From: Actinomyces vulturis
GTDB lineage: Bacteria > Actinomycetota > Actinomycetes > Actinomycetales > Actinomycetaceae
NCBI RefSeq assembly: GCF_001687305.1
Contig: NZ_LZRK01000004.1
Span: 248,001 to 312,000, forward strand
Reading direction: 5' to 3'
Length of the DNA: 64,000 nt
Within the stretch, counting starts at the first letter, position 1, and every line of letters starts with the position of its first letter. A program made the position numbers and the translations under genes. The notes beneath the pieces are model-generated. The model saw only the letters and a program-made list of their open reading frames with translations, did no database searches and was not told where the DNA came from. Below are positions 1 to 8,517 of the stretch, one piece after another.

Positions 1-373
1 CCTGGCCAAAGCCAGGTTCGCGGATGAGGCGGTCAATGAGGTTACCGGCTGCTCCCCCTGCGGTCAGGCCTAGAACCCATGCCCAAGGAATATGGTGGAC
101 CCGTGGAGTCAGCACAGCAATCGCGATCACAACTGCTGTGGCAAGGAGGGTGAAGATCCAGGTCGCTGAGGTGGCGAAGGAGAATGCGGCACCAGGATTA
201 TGGACAAGAACGAGTGTGAGAAAGTGGCCGATGAGTGGTTGTTCATGCCCATCAGCCAGTGCACTCAGTGCCCACATTTTGCTCAGTTGATCTGCCACAA
301 GCACTGCGAACGCTACACCCCACATGGTGAGTGCGGTTGAGCGTGGTGCCTTGGTGTCAGCGCGCTGTGCCAT
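1..373 (-). CDS. lspA: Lipoprotein signal peptidase LspA (partial, 3' end beyond the left edge)
   Basis: Signal peptidase II is a membrane aspartic protease that removes signal peptides from diacylglyceryl-modified prolipoproteins. I translated the minus strand from the ATG at 373. About 124 residues are visible, with DQLSK near residue 28, the family signature HNPGAAFSF near residue 60, and GGAAGNLIDR near residue 107, which carries one catalytic Asp. Hydrophobic segments lie between these motifs. The second catalytic Asp and the C-terminus are outside the window. It lies downstream of divIVA on the same strand, separated by a 15-bp hairpin, and this lspA-divIVA adjacency is common in actinobacteria. 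Identification is secure; only completeness is unknown. Confidence 0.93.
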   Translation of the reverse strand, partial: MAQRADTKAPRSTALTMWGVAFAVLVADQLSKMWALSALADGHEQPLIGHFLTLVLVHNPGAAFSFATSATWIFTLLATAVVIAIAVLTPRVHHIPWAWVLGLTAGGAAGNLIDRLIREPGFGQ

Positions 374-433
374 GAAATGAGTGGCCTATCGTTCAGTGAT
401 TCAGTAGTGCTGTGGTGAGCATAGTCTAATGCG

Positions 434-468
434 CACGATGGCGGCGCCTTACAGGCGCCGCCATCGTG
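434..468 (-). terminator. Perfect 15-bp hairpin between divIVA and lspA
   Basis: The arms 434-448 (CACGATGGCGGCGCC) and 454-468 are perfect inverted repeats around a 5-nt loop. There is no T-tract on either strand. It lies downstream of divIVA and upstream of lspA, so it is either a GC-type terminator or a partial terminator that attenuates lspA. Confidence 0.6.
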
Positions 469-562
469 GTGGTGTCATGTGATGAGCACACTACCCCGAC
501 GGGTACTGCTCATGCTGACGGTGTGAACTGCTTGAGCAGCACCCATCAGGCGAACCTGTAGA

Positions 563-1150
563 TCACAGGTTGGGGGATACAGCCTCGGAGTTGGATTCCT
601 CCACGTTGGCCAGCAGGCCAGAGAGGTAACTCTTGAGGCGGGTACGGTAGTCGGATTCGAAACGACGCAGTTCGTCAATGGTGTGTTCCAGGCCGCTGCG
701 CTCCTTCTCAAGCTGGGCGAGGGTGCGGTTACGCTGGTCTTCAGCGTCACGAACGATCTGTTCACCGGTGGAGCGTGCTTCGGCAACGATACGCTCGCCT
801 TCGGCCTTGCCATTGGCAACGTGCTCGTCGTGCAGACGCTGAGCCAGTTCAAGCATGCCGGATGCTGCTACGGGTGCTTCGGAGGCAGCAGCGACGGGTG
901 CTGCGGCGGCCACGGGGGCGGGCTGCTCAACGACGGGTTCTTCAACCACGGGCTGAGCGGGGGCTGCTGCCTGACCGCTTGTAGCGGCTTCGAGCTTAGC
1001 CTTGAGTTCTGCGTTCTCAGCCTCGAGCTGACGCATGGCCTCAACGACCTCGTCAAGGAACTCGTCGACCTCGTCCTGCTCGTAGCCCTCACGGAACTTG
1101 GTCGCCTGGAACTTCTTATTGAGGACGTCGTCTGCTGTCAGCAGCGTCAT
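563..1150 (-). CDS. divIVA: DivIVA-domain protein (Wag31-like polar growth and septum-site protein)
   Basis: DivIVA/Wag31 is a cytoplasmic coiled-coil scaffold that binds curved membrane at poles and septa and organises peptidoglycan synthesis. The N-terminal domain is visible (MTLLTADDVLNKKF, then FREGYEQDEVDEFLDEV), followed by a coiled coil, an Ala/Pro/Val-rich linker of about 40 residues, and a second long coiled coil. I chose the ATG at 1150 (195 aa) over one at 1183 because GAGGTGA sits about 6 nt upstream and because family members begin with M-x-L-T-x-x-D. It is the last gene of the sepF-yggT-divIVA group, with its own about 290-bp upstream region. Confidence 0.93.
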   Translation of the reverse strand: MTLLTADDVLNKKFQATKFREGYEQDEVDEFLDEVVEAMRQLEAENAELKAKLEAATSGQAAAPAQPVVEEPVVEQPAPVAAAAPVAAASEAPVAASGMLELAQRLHDEHVANGKAEGERIVAEARSTGEQIVRDAEDQRNRTLAQLEKERSGLEHTIDELRRFESDYRTRLKSYLSGLLANVEESNSEAVSPNL

Positions 1151-1441
1151 GGTCGTCACCTCGGTTGTCTGTAGTACGAACATCAGGCCCCATGGTTCGG
1201 AGCGCTAATGAAAAGATTACCTGAACTTAAGAGTTCAGGGCGGAAAAAGCAAAACTAACCAACGAGGGAAGGCTTGGTCCCACTTTTCCCATGTGCAACA
1301 TTTACCACATTAGCATGCACTAGGCACACGAAGCGGTCAAGAGATCACATAATGTCACAGTTTTATCACGCGTAGTCACGATCAATGAACCCATGCAAAG
1401 AACCGTGATAACCACCACGGTTCTTCAGCAAAACAAGGATT
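1151..1441. other. Intergenic region upstream of divIVA
   Basis: No gene is seen. It holds a small inverted repeat at 1221-1238 (CTGAACT, 4-nt loop, AGTTCAG) about 70 bp before the divIVA start, and the yggT terminator at 1398-1425. The divIVA promoter must lie here, but I see no strong consensus match. Confidence 0.5.
1398..1425 (-). terminator. Terminator after yggT
   Basis: Arms AAGAACCGTG (1398-1407) and CACGGTTCTT (1416-1425) form a 10-bp stem with an 8-nt loop, 17 nt beyond the yggT stop codon. It closes the yggT-containing transcript and separates it from divIVA. Confidence 0.7.
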
Positions 1442-1744
1442 TCAAACTACTCGAAGCAGCGACAATAAGACTCGTTGAACAATGACAATCGCAAAATACA
1501 GGACAATAAATCCCATTGAGAATCCCACATTTCCCATACGCAGGGCCGGGATTTTGCGGTCGAGCCAGTTCAGTGGCGGGTCTGTGAGTGTGTATACCAG
1601 GTTCGCGATCACCAGAACAATGCCTCGTGGTTGCCAGGAGCGGGCAAACATCATCACCCAGTCAAGAATGACGCGCAGGATCAGTACGAGGGTGTAGAGG
1701 CGAAGTAGGTGAAGGGCAATAAGGATTATCGGAGCCACGCTCAA
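1442..1744 (-). CDS. YggT-family membrane protein
   Basis: This is a 100-residue hydrophobic protein with one membrane segment at residues 5-25 and another at about 75-97. Between them is the family pattern around YTLTDPPLNWLDRKIPALRMG, where a Pro-rich segment precedes the second helix. YggT proteins are integral membrane proteins of uncertain role found next to sepF in most Gram-positive dcw clusters, and they are linked to division or osmotic tolerance. The start codon is TTG at 1744, 9 nt after sepF; a GTG two codons further in is an alternative. It is probably co-transcribed with sepF and followed by a terminator. Confidence 0.85.
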   Translation of the reverse strand: MSVAPIILIALHLLRLYTLVLILRVILDWVMMFARSWQPRGIVLVIANLVYTLTDPPLNWLDRKIPALRMGNVGFSMGFIVLYFAIVIVQRVLLSLLRVV

Positions 1745-1753
1745 TAAACTCGC

Positions 1754-2191
1754 TCAGTTTTGGGCAAAAAAGCCAGCAGTTGCCGGTGCGGTGGCACCTT
1801 CAATTTCCACGGTAGCAGGGGTAAGCAGGAAGACGCGGGGGGTCACGCGCTCAATAGAGCCACGCAAACCGAACACGAGACCTGCAGAGAAATCCACCAT
1901 ACGGCGCGCGTCGCTCTCAGTCATGTCAGTGAGATTGACGATTACGGGCACTCCATCACGGAATGCTTCGCCGATCAGGCGTGCTTCGTTGTAACTGGAG
2001 GGCTTGACGGTGACAATACGGCGAAGATCGGGGGCAGGAGCCTCTTCTTCGTAGACCATTTCTTCATCAACTGCGTGCAAAGGAGCATCGTCGTAGTAGT
2101 CGTCGCCACCTTCGGTGTACTCGTCGAGGTACTCATCCTGCGATGGTTCGGCGTAGCCGAGGATGCTGGACATCTTGCGCAGTGCGCTCAT
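1754..2191 (-). CDS. sepF: Cell division protein SepF
   Basis: SepF anchors FtsZ to the membrane and is the main Z-ring tether in actinobacteria, which lack FtsA. The 145-residue protein has an N-terminal amphipathic segment ([13 protein letters not shown]), an acidic linker of about 45 residues rich in D, E and Y, and the C-terminal SepF core beginning [15 protein letters not shown], with the strand pattern [10 protein letters not shown] and a conserved [12 protein letters not shown]. It sits between pgeF and yggT as in other actinobacteria. The PLP-binding YggS gene that often lies between pgeF and sepF is absent here. Confidence 0.95.
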   Translation of the reverse strand: MSALRKMSSILGYAEPSQDEYLDEYTEGGDDYYDDAPLHAVDEEMVYEEEAPAPDLRRIVTVKPSSYNEARLIGEAFRDGVPVIVNLTDMTESDARRMVDFSAGLVFGLRGSIERVTPRVFLLTPATVEIEGATAPATAGFFAQN

Positions 2192-2325
2192 AGCGTGCTC
2201 CTTGATCGTGCGGCCGGGATGATCGAACCCGGTAAGAGCAAGGTATAGGGATTATTTGTGTTGGCTGGGGATTGTGCTCGGCGTGTTGCTCGGCACCTGA
2301 ACAACTCCCCTCTGAGCCCGGTTTG

Positions 2326-3330
2326 TCACGGTTTTCCGGGGCGAATAATCGAAGCGATTCGCTGTCCAGTATGGTCACGACGGTAGGAGTAGAAACGTTT
2401 ATCAGTCAGTGTGCATAGTCGAAGATCAGTAAAGGTTCCACCACTGCATTCGGCAATTTCTCTGCACTGCTGGGTCACTGCGCCCGCCACGTCGATGGCG
2501 TAGGTCCCTTGGAGTGTCTGGGTTCCTGCACTGGGGTATTGTGCGATGAATTCATTGTAGGTTGTGGGGTCAATTTCATAGCAAGGTCCGCAGATGCTGG
2601 GGCCGAGCATGACGTGGAGTGGCTGGGTGGTGATCTCACGCATCATGGTGATGGCCTGCTGAGCGATTCCTCCGAGCGCACCTTTCCGCCCGGCATGGAT
2701 GGCGGCGATGTGCTGACCATCATGTGAAGCGATAAGGATCGGCACGCAATCAGCAGTAAGGACGGCCGCGGCGTACGTTAATGGGGCATGACTTCCCGTA
2801 TTATTCCCCACGCCTGAATCTGCTCCGTCATCTGATTGGGATCCATGCGTATGAAAGTTCGCTAAAGCAGTACCGTTGAGGTGTTGAGAGATGATGAGAC
2901 CATCACCTTGAGCTACCAGGTCACCCGCCTGGTCTAGTTCCCACTCCTGCGCACTACTGCGTGCCCCAGGCATCTGACTGCTTAGCGTCAACAGGTGAGA
3001 TTCCCAGGCATTCGACGCCGCACTCCCCCCTGTCTTCGTCTCTTTTCTTCCAGCAACCGCATAGTCGTCTCCAAGGCCGGCCTGATTGAAGGTGTTTGAG
3101 GTGCGTGCCGTGAGGTCTGTATGGATGACGGCGGTGGAGTGGGTCTGGTTCATCCAGATGATTGGTGCCTCCACGGCGTCTTCAAGGCAGTCTCGTGTGG
3201 CGCGCACGGTAAGGGGATCATCGCCGGTATGAGCCGCTAGGTGGGGCATATCAACGGTGGTAATAAATACCGTCGCTGCTGGACCTAATTCTAGGCTCAG
3301 CAGCGACGGGTAACGGGAGTTTGTGCTCAT
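2326..3330 (-). CDS. pgeF: PgeF (YfiH/YlmD-type laccase-fold, peptidoglycan editing factor)
   Basis: Members of this family were once called polyphenol oxidases. They act in purine nucleoside metabolism and in E. coli prevent mis-incorporation of L-Ser into peptidoglycan. Diagnostic motifs are MNQTHS near residue 60, LTADCVPIL, IHAGRKGALGG (metal-ligand His) and GPSICGPCYEI (metal-ligand Cys). A long insertion of about 50 residues, rich in S, G and A, lies between the first and second motifs (about 95-150), making the protein larger (334 aa) than typical members (about 240-260). It lies 51 bp downstream of ftsZ. The 134-bp gap to sepF holds no convincing gene. Confidence 0.88.
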   Translation of the reverse strand: MSTNSRYPSLLSLELGPAATVFITTVDMPHLAAHTGDDPLTVRATRDCLEDAVEAPIIWMNQTHSTAVIHTDLTARTSNTFNQAGLGDDYAVAGRKETKTGGSAASNAWESHLLTLSSQMPGARSSAQEWELDQAGDLVAQGDGLIISQHLNGTALANFHTHGSQSDDGADSGVGNNTGSHAPLTYAAAVLTADCVPILIASHDGQHIAAIHAGRKGALGGIAQQAITMMREITTQPLHVMLGPSICGPCYEIDPTTYNEFIAQYPSAGTQTLQGTYAIDVAGAVTQQCREIAECSGGTFTDLRLCTLTDKRFYSYRRDHTGQRIASIIRPGKP

Positions 3331-3381
3331 GGTGCACTGTCTATCGAGCGGGAAGGCGTACCCGCTTGTGTTACTGAAGGC

Positions 3382-4617
3382 TCAGCGGAGGAAGTCGGGG
3401 AGGTCGATTTCGTCCGTGACGGCCATGGGTTCCATGGTGGGAGGAGTATCGAGTTCCACGGGGCTGAGATCGCTTGCAGTGTCATCGACATAGGCGGGGA
3501 CCTCACTGGTGGCTGCGCTGGCAGCAACGGGGGCCTCGGTTGCGGGCTGTGCTGCTGCTGCAGCGAGCGGGGATGCGGGCTGAGCGACGGGGCGTTCTGC
3601 ACGATGGGAGGAGACACGCTGGGGGCGCTGCTGGGCGACGACGGGAGCCTTGGGTGCTTCCTTGGTCTGCGTCTGTTCGTCGAAGCCTGCGGCGATCACG
3701 GTGACGCGTACTTCGTCTCCTAAAGTGCCGTCAACGACGTTACCGAAGATGATGTTGGCTTCGGGGTGAACTGCTTCGCGAACGAGTTCGGCAGCTTGGC
3801 TGATTTCGAACAAGCCAAGATCGCTACCACCTTGGAAGAAGAGGAGCACGCCGTGTGCGCCGTCGATGGAGGTTTCGAGCAGTGGGGAGGCGATCGCCAT
3901 TTCGGTGGCCTGGACTGCACGGTCTTCACCGGTTGCTGCGCCAATACCCATGAGGGCGCCACCTGCGTCCTGCATGACGGACTTAACGTCGTTGAAGTCG
4001 ACGTTAATCAGGCCGGGGGTGGTGATGAGTTCGGTGATGCCCTGAACGCCTTGGAGAAGGACTTGGTCAGCCTGTTTAAAGGCGTCAACCACGCTGATGT
4101 TGCGGTCAGCGATGGCCAAGAGGCGTTCGTTGGGGATGACGATAAGGGTGTCAACCTCGGCGCGCAGGTCGTTGACGCCGGCTTCTGCCTGTGCGCTGCG
4201 ACGCTTGCCTTCGAAGTTGAAGGGGCGGGTGACCACGCCGATGGTCAGGGCACCCAGGGAGCGGGCGATCCGTGCTACGACGGGTGCGCCACCAGTGCCG
4301 GTACCGCCGCCTTCGCCTGCGGTCACGAATACCATGTCAGCGCCTTCGAGGTTTTCGCGGATTTGATCTTCGTGATCTTCGGCGGCTTTCTTGCCGATGG
4401 ACGGGTCGGCACCTGCACCGAGTCCTCGGGTGATGTCACGGCCAACGTCGAGTTTGACATCGGCGTCACTCATGAGAAGTGCTTGGGCGTCGGTGTTGAC
4501 TGCAATGAATTCGACGCCGCGCAGCCCTGCTTCAATCATGCGGTTGACGGCGTTGACGCCGCCGCCGCCCACACCAACCACCTTGATGACTGCTTGGTAG
4601 TGCTGAGATTCCGCCAC
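3382..4617 (-). CDS. ftsZ: Cell division GTPase FtsZ
   Basis: FtsZ polymerises into the Z-ring at midcell. The 411-residue protein has the N-terminal nucleotide-binding motif [13 protein letters not shown], the tubulin signature GGGTGTG at residues 103-109, the T7 synergy-loop region [11 protein letters not shown], and a conserved core to about residue 317. A variable Ala/Pro/Val-rich linker (about 320-395) follows, then the C-terminal peptide DLPDFLR that binds SepF and other partners. It is separated from ftsQ by 444 bp carrying degenerate tandem repeats, so it probably has its own promoter. Order ftsQ-ftsZ-pgeF-sepF is standard. Confidence 0.98.
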   Translation of the reverse strand: MAESQHYQAVIKVVGVGGGGVNAVNRMIEAGLRGVEFIAVNTDAQALLMSDADVKLDVGRDITRGLGAGADPSIGKKAAEDHEDQIRENLEGADMVFVTAGEGGGTGTGGAPVVARIARSLGALTIGVVTRPFNFEGKRRSAQAEAGVNDLRAEVDTLIVIPNERLLAIADRNISVVDAFKQADQVLLQGVQGITELITTPGLINVDFNDVKSVMQDAGGALMGIGAATGEDRAVQATEMAIASPLLETSIDGAHGVLLFFQGGSDLGLFEISQAAELVREAVHPEANIIFGNVVDGTLGDEVRVTVIAAGFDEQTQTKEAPKAPVVAQQRPQRVSSHRAERPVAQPASPLAAAAAQPATEAPVAASAATSEVPAYVDDTASDLSPVELDTPPTMEPMAVTDEIDLPDFLR

Positions 4618-5061
4618 TGGTGTGCCTTCCGCTGGTGTGCTTAACTCCCGAAATAAGCCCTAAACCTTAACTTTAGGTTTAGACTTATGTCACGTTTATC
4701 ATGACGGAGTGAACGGTACGGCACCTGGCACATGCCTTGGGGATTTCTTTCGGTGTGTCTCTAATGTGCTAAAAAACGCCAGTCACACACCCCAAAAATC
4801 AGCCCTAAATAACCAAAGCACCTGCCTGAAACACACCCAAGCCGGCACCTCCAAGCCAGCCAAATAATCAGGGCATGAGGAGAGTAACCACGTCATAAGG
4901 GACCAGAACGAGACAGGGGTCCCTCACCTCAGACTAAGAAAACAAGGCGAGACTTTCTCAAGGCCACAGAATCGAGACAAGGTTCCCTCAGCACACGAAG
5001 GTGAAGCAAGGCTCGTTCAGATCACAAAGACAAAGCAAAGTTCATTCAGGCCACGAAAAGG
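4618..5061. other. ftsQ-ftsZ intergenic region
   Basis: This 444-bp stretch has no convincing gene. Nearest ftsZ is an 8-bp hairpin at 4660-4682 (CTAAACCT/AGGTTTAG) in the likely 5' leader. The middle (4740-4890) is C/A-rich on the plus strand without clear structure. Positions 4897-5060 carry the degenerate 29-bp tandem repeats listed separately. The ftsZ promoter should lie here. Confidence 0.6.
4897..5060. repeat. Degenerate 29-bp tandem repeats
   Basis: Three clear 29-bp units occur at 4966-4994, 4995-5023 and 5024-5052. Each starts with AC(A/G)-A and contains a CAAGGTTC/CAAGGCTC/CAAAGTTC core followed by TCAG near its end. Two more diverged, longer copies lie upstream (4897-4930 and 4931-4965), and a partial start lies at 5053. 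The period is not a multiple of three and no ORF runs through it. Confidence 0.7.
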
Positions 5062-6165
5062 TTAGGACGTGGTGGGGTTATTCGGAGCCGAGACGTCATA
5101 GACATTAGCCTCGCGCGTAATAAGGACACCGAGTACTTCGGCCTTGAAATCATCATCTTCGCTAGTTCCCCACACCACACGCTGGCCACCATCGAGGGTC
5201 AAGGAAATCATGCCGGCGGCAGAGATTGCAGCACTGGATACGCGCGCACGGGTCGACGGGTTCAGCGCACCCACTGCTTCAGAGACTGCGAGCACTTGCT
5301 CTTCGCTTAGCGTTTGTCCCTCCGGTGGTGCAGTGATTGAGACGGTACCGGTCGTGGGCGCAGGCGCGGTTTCCAGCACCACACCGTGTGCGTCCATAAT
5401 CGCGTATCCGTCGTCAGTCTTCATGGCCACCACAGGAGTGCGCATCGTGAGAACTACGGTGATGCCGTGAGGCCAGTTACGGCGAACAGTTGCGTCCTCA
5501 ACACGAACGAGTGAATCAGCAACCTTCTGCCCCACCGCGTTCACGTCCAGCATGATCAGTGAGGTGCCCGCATAAGGCTGCACAAGTTCAGTAACTTGTT
5601 CAGAACTCACGCTTCCATCAGAACCACTAACAGACACGTCCTGCATTTTCAGGCCCAGCAGCGGAGAGGCCAACAAAAGCCATCCAATTACTACCGCCAC
5701 CACAGCCACGATGGCAATGTCGCGGATGCGCTTCTTTTTGCGTGTCCGTTCGGCGGTGCGCTTTTCTTGAAGACGCTCTTCTAACCCCATGGACACCACA
5801 GAATCAGTACGCTGGGGGTGGATGATTTCGGCAGGCTTGTTGCGTCGAACAGGAAGATGCGGCAACGCTACTTTTACACGCTCAGCAACGCGGGAAACGC
5901 GACTCTTGACACTCTCCTCGCGTGCCTCATCCTCTTGAACTTTGTGGGGCGACGCCGCATGGTCACTAATTTCGCGTCGCTGCGTTCCATCATTCTTTTC
6001 TAAAGGGTCATCAAAAAGGCCAGACTCCCCCGGCTCATCGACGGTAGGGCGAATCGAGGCGGGGCGTTGACGCTGGGCACCGTTAGGCCGCACAGGCCCT
6101 GGCCTACGCGGCGTTCCTAGGCGACGCGGGCCGCCGGGACGTGTACCAGCGCCCGATGGGCTCAT
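5062..6165 (-). CDS. ftsQ: Cell division protein FtsQ
   Basis: FtsQ is a bitopic membrane protein that, with FtsL and FtsB-type partners, controls the divisome. The first about 145 residues are a basic, Pro/Arg-rich cytoplasmic region. A membrane segment follows at about 150-170 (IAIVAVVAVVIGWLLL), then the extracytoplasmic POTRA domain at about 174-245 and the beta domain with RNWPHGITVVL and AIMDAHGVVLE. The 367-aa length is long because of the N-terminal extension. Its ATG overlaps the murC stop by 4 nt (ATGA), so the two are translationally coupled. Confidence 0.94.
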   Translation of the reverse strand: MSPSGAGTRPGGPRRLGTPRRPGPVRPNGAQRQRPASIRPTVDEPGESGLFDDPLEKNDGTQRREISDHAASPHKVQEDEAREESVKSRVSRVAERVKVALPHLPVRRNKPAEIIHPQRTDSVVSMGLEERLQEKRTAERTRKKKRIRDIAIVAVVAVVIGWLLLASPLLGLKMQDVSVSGSDGSVSSEQVTELVQPYAGTSLIMLDVNAVGQKVADSLVRVEDATVRRNWPHGITVVLTMRTPVVAMKTDDGYAIMDAHGVVLETAPAPTTGTVSITAPPEGQTLSEEQVLAVSEAVGALNPSTRARVSSAAISAAGMISLTLDGGQRVVWGTSEDDDFKAEVLGVLITREANVYDVSAPNNPTTS

Positions 6166-7643
6166 GCCCGCTCCTGAAGAATGCTCAAAATCTGGGGGCC
6201 TGCTTGAGTAATAGAGCCTGCACCAACGGTGATGACAAGGTCATTGGCCTGAGCCAGATCAACAATTGCCGGGGCCACATTAGCTAAGTCACCCACGAGG
6301 GTAACTGACTCAGGATTCATGTGTTGAGCAATGATGGCACTGGTGACGTGGGGGAACTGCTCTTGAGTTTCACGGGCCGGGTAAATGTCTGCGAGCACCA
6401 CGGCGTGTGCACCGGAAAGAGCTTGAGCAAAACGCTCGGCAAAGTTTTCGGTACGGGAGAATAAGTGGGGTTGGAAGGCGAGGATGAGTCGGCCGCCACG
6501 CTCGCGGGCTACGGGCAGGGCAGAGGTGACCAGGGCTGCCACTTCTGTGGGGTGGTGTGCATAATCATCCATCACACGGACGCCTGCTGCCTCACCACGC
6601 AACTCAAAACGGCGCCCCGTTCCGGTGAAGGTGCCCAAGGATTGCGCCATGACCTGGGGTTCTACACCGATGAGTACACCAGCGAGCCACGCGCTCGCAG
6701 CGTTGAGGACCACGTGATCGCCGGGCATCGCCAGAGTTATATCGACGCTCAGGCCACATACCAGAGGTTCTCCCAGCCATGCTGCGCTTGCAGGCACAGT
6801 CATCGTGATGGTGGCGCGAGTGGTTCCGGGCTGGCGGTCACGGATAACGAGTTGAGCGTGGGGGCTACGAAGTTCCGCAATACCCTCACCCTGGGCGACA
6901 ATGCCCGGTCCTTGACCGTAGGTGATGACGTGGAGACCGTCAGTAATAGCTTTTTCGGCGACACGTCTTGCCCCCGGATCATCGGAGCAGATGATGAGAG
7001 TGCCGTCTGGGGTGAGGCGGTGAGCGAAGTCAACAAATGCTGCTTCGAAGTTCTCGGTGGAACCGTAGGTATCAAGGTGGTCAGGCTCGACGTTAGTGAC
7101 AATTTCGATGGCGGGGCGGTAGTTGAGGAAGGAGCGATCAGATTCGTCTGCCTCGGCAACGAATACTCCCCCATTGCCCATGTGCGCACCGGTTCCCAAA
7201 GCACTGACCACTCCGCCTACTGCGAAAGAAGGATCCGCCCCTGCGGCAGTCAGGGCTTGGGCAAGCATGCCTGAGGTGGTGGTCTTGCCGTGTGCTCCCG
7301 CCACGGCCACAAAAGCCTGCTCACGTGCGGCCAGAGCGAGGGCCTCAGAGCGGTGAAGGATTTCTTGTCCGCGCGAGCGAGCCACAACCAACTGGGGGTT
7401 TGTTTCCTTGATGGCGGTGGAAATAACGACTGTTGCTTCCTCGGGAAGGTCAGCCGGGTCGTGTCCGATGAGGACAGGGATGGACTGGTCTCGTAACGCC
7501 TGGCAGGTTGGTGAGTCTGCGGCGTCAGCTCCGGCAACGGTGGCACCCTGAGAGGCAAGTAGTTGAGCGACAACGCTCATGCCTGCCCCGCCGATTCCGA
7601 GGAGGAAGAAATGGCGGCCAGCCAGTGATGATGTGGTAGTCAT
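6162..7643 (-). CDS. murC: UDP-N-acetylmuramate--L-alanine ligase MurC
   Basis: MurC adds L-Ala to UDP-MurNAc using ATP in the cytoplasm. Motifs are GIGGAGMSVVAQ at the N-terminus, the ATP loop GAHGKTTTSGM, the EADESDRSF segment, the NVEPDHLDTYG segment, and the C-terminal DDYAHHPTEV. I chose the ATG at 7643 (493 aa) over 7673 because GAAAGG lies 7 nt upstream and the Rossmann motif then starts at the usual distance. It is normally followed upstream by murG in one operon. Here a CRISPR-Cas block separates them, so murC-ftsQ must use a promoter in the 160-bp gap to the divergent gene at 7805. Confidence 0.96.
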   Translation of the reverse strand: MTTTSSLAGRHFFLLGIGGAGMSVVAQLLASQGATVAGADAADSPTCQALRDQSIPVLIGHDPADLPEEATVVISTAIKETNPQLVVARSRGQEILHRSEALALAAREQAFVAVAGAHGKTTTSGMLAQALTAAGADPSFAVGGVVSALGTGAHMGNGGVFVAEADESDRSFLNYRPAIEIVTNVEPDHLDTYGSTENFEAAFVDFAHRLTPDGTLIICSDDPGARRVAEKAITDGLHVITYGQGPGIVAQGEGIAELRSPHAQLVIRDRQPGTTRATITMTVPASAAWLGEPLVCGLSVDITLAMPGDHVVLNAASAWLAGVLIGVEPQVMAQSLGTFTGTGRRFELRGEAAGVRVMDDYAHHPTEVAALVTSALPVARERGGRLILAFQPHLFSRTENFAERFAQALSGAHAVVLADIYPARETQEQFPHVTSAIIAQHMNPESVTLVGDLANVAPAIVDLAQANDLVITVGAGSITQAGPQILSILQERA

Positions 7644-7804
7644 GAGGCGCCTTTCGTTATGGGGGCACGGCAAGCGTGCATGGCTTGTTTATGCCTATCA
7701 CACCTTGCTTGTTTTCCTCAGTATCTGCACCTTGGCGTAGCCAATGTGTGACGGGTTTGTAACTGTCAGTACACTAAGATGGCAGCAACAACTTTTCTTC
7801 AACG

Positions 7805-8161
7805 ATGCAGAAAACTGGTGAGATTGTGCTGAACAAAAAGGTGTACGTCTTTATGGCTGTGATACTCCTCGGACTAGCATTGTGGAGCGCCGCCAACAAG
7901 ATGTGGACTATCGCCCTGATGGAAGTTGTGATCGCAGCGATTTTCTGGCACCAGTTACTGAACTACCCTTCTGATGAGTCGGTCAAGCGCCTGGAATACG
8001 TCAAGCATTTGCCGAATCCTCCCTCCAAGGTGGTACGCCAGTATCGCCTGAAGCATCCTGAACTGTCATTAACAGACGCGATTGCCGATCTGAAGGGCGC
8101 TCCCCCGCTCAAGGACGGCAAGTTTGTTCCGCCTTCCCCTAAGAAAAAGACTCAGGGCTAA
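7805..8161 (+). CDS. Small membrane protein of unknown function
   Basis: I do not recognise a family. The 118 residues have one or two hydrophobic segments (about 13-30, VYVFMAVILLGLALWSA, and about 34-50, TIALMEVVIAAIFWHQL), followed by a soluble basic tail with repeated Pro and Lys and the end SPKKKTQG. ATG at 7805 has no visible ribosome site; a GTG at 7826 preceded by GGTGAG is an alternative that shortens it by 7 residues. A -10-like TAAGAT sits at 7775-7780. It is the only plus-strand gene in this part of the dcw region, divergent from murC and upstream of the CRISPR remnant. Confidence 0.7.
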   Translation: MQKTGEIVLNKKVYVFMAVILLGLALWSAANKMWTIALMEVVIAAIFWHQLLNYPSDESVKRLEYVKHLPNPPSKVVRQYRLKHPELSLTDAIADLKGAPPLKDGKFVPPSPKKKTQG

Positions 8162-8401
8162 TCGGTGCCTTGGCCACACAGTTGAGTATCCCAACAGAAT
8201 TCATCATCCACTCGAATTCTATGGCCTTCTACCCATTGCTTTCTTTTCCATCTCTCGCTCTTTTCTTCTCCATTCTAAGTAAAGTTAGTAATAACTGCTT
8301 AATTCTTGAATTAAGTCAACGTAACTGATTTATTTTTCCTAATTGCCATTACTACGAAGGCGAAGAATTGATGAATTTAAGCCACAAAATGATTTATACA
8401 T

Positions 8402-8475
8402 GTTGATAATCAGCATTCCCACTGATAAACTTCCGTGGCATTTGCAGTTCAAGTGAACCCCGCTGAGAATTAGTT
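8402..8475 (+). CRISPR. Degenerate mini-CRISPR: decayed repeat, 28-nt spacer-like segment, decayed half repeat
   Basis: At 8402-8413 GTTGATAATCAG matches the repeat start GTTGAGAATTAG at 10 of 12 positions. At 8424-8433 GATAAACTTC matches the repeat end GATAGACTTC at 9 of 10. The copy is 32 nt, 4 nt shorter than the repeat. Exactly 28 nt follow (8434-8461), the same length as every spacer in the main array. GCTGAGAATTAGTT (8462-8475) then matches the first 14 repeat bases at 13 positions, that is, the tracrRNA-pairing half; its second half is unrecognisable. A strong hairpin follows at 8486-8517. It may be a crRNA-like RNA gene or simply the decayed old end of the array. Confidence 0.65.
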
Positions 8476-8485
8476 CCCTAACAAA

Positions 8486-8517
8486 CCGCCGCTCTGGCAC
8501 CACCGCCAGAGCGGCGG
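8486..8517. terminator. 13-bp GC hairpin after the degenerate mini-CRISPR
   Basis: Arms CCGCCGCTCTGGC (8486-8498) and GCCAGAGCGGCGG (8505-8517) pair perfectly around ACCACC. On the plus strand it is followed by purine-rich sequence. On the minus strand it is followed by TTTGTT, so it is a better U-tract terminator for antisense transcription. It could end a plus-strand crRNA-like transcript or insulate the array from both sides. Confidence 0.65.

Noticed and set aside
2133-2378. Minus-strand ORF across the sepF-pgeF gap
   Set aside because: It overlaps both flanking genes, has no family features, and the YggS gene expected here is not encoded.
8400-8475. A second tracrRNA on the minus strand using the anti-repeat at 8462-8475
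   Set aside because: No promoter is seen upstream on the minus strand, and the 28-nt spacing to a second decayed repeat fits a plus-strand mini-CRISPR better. The locus at 16240-16355 has all tracrRNA features.
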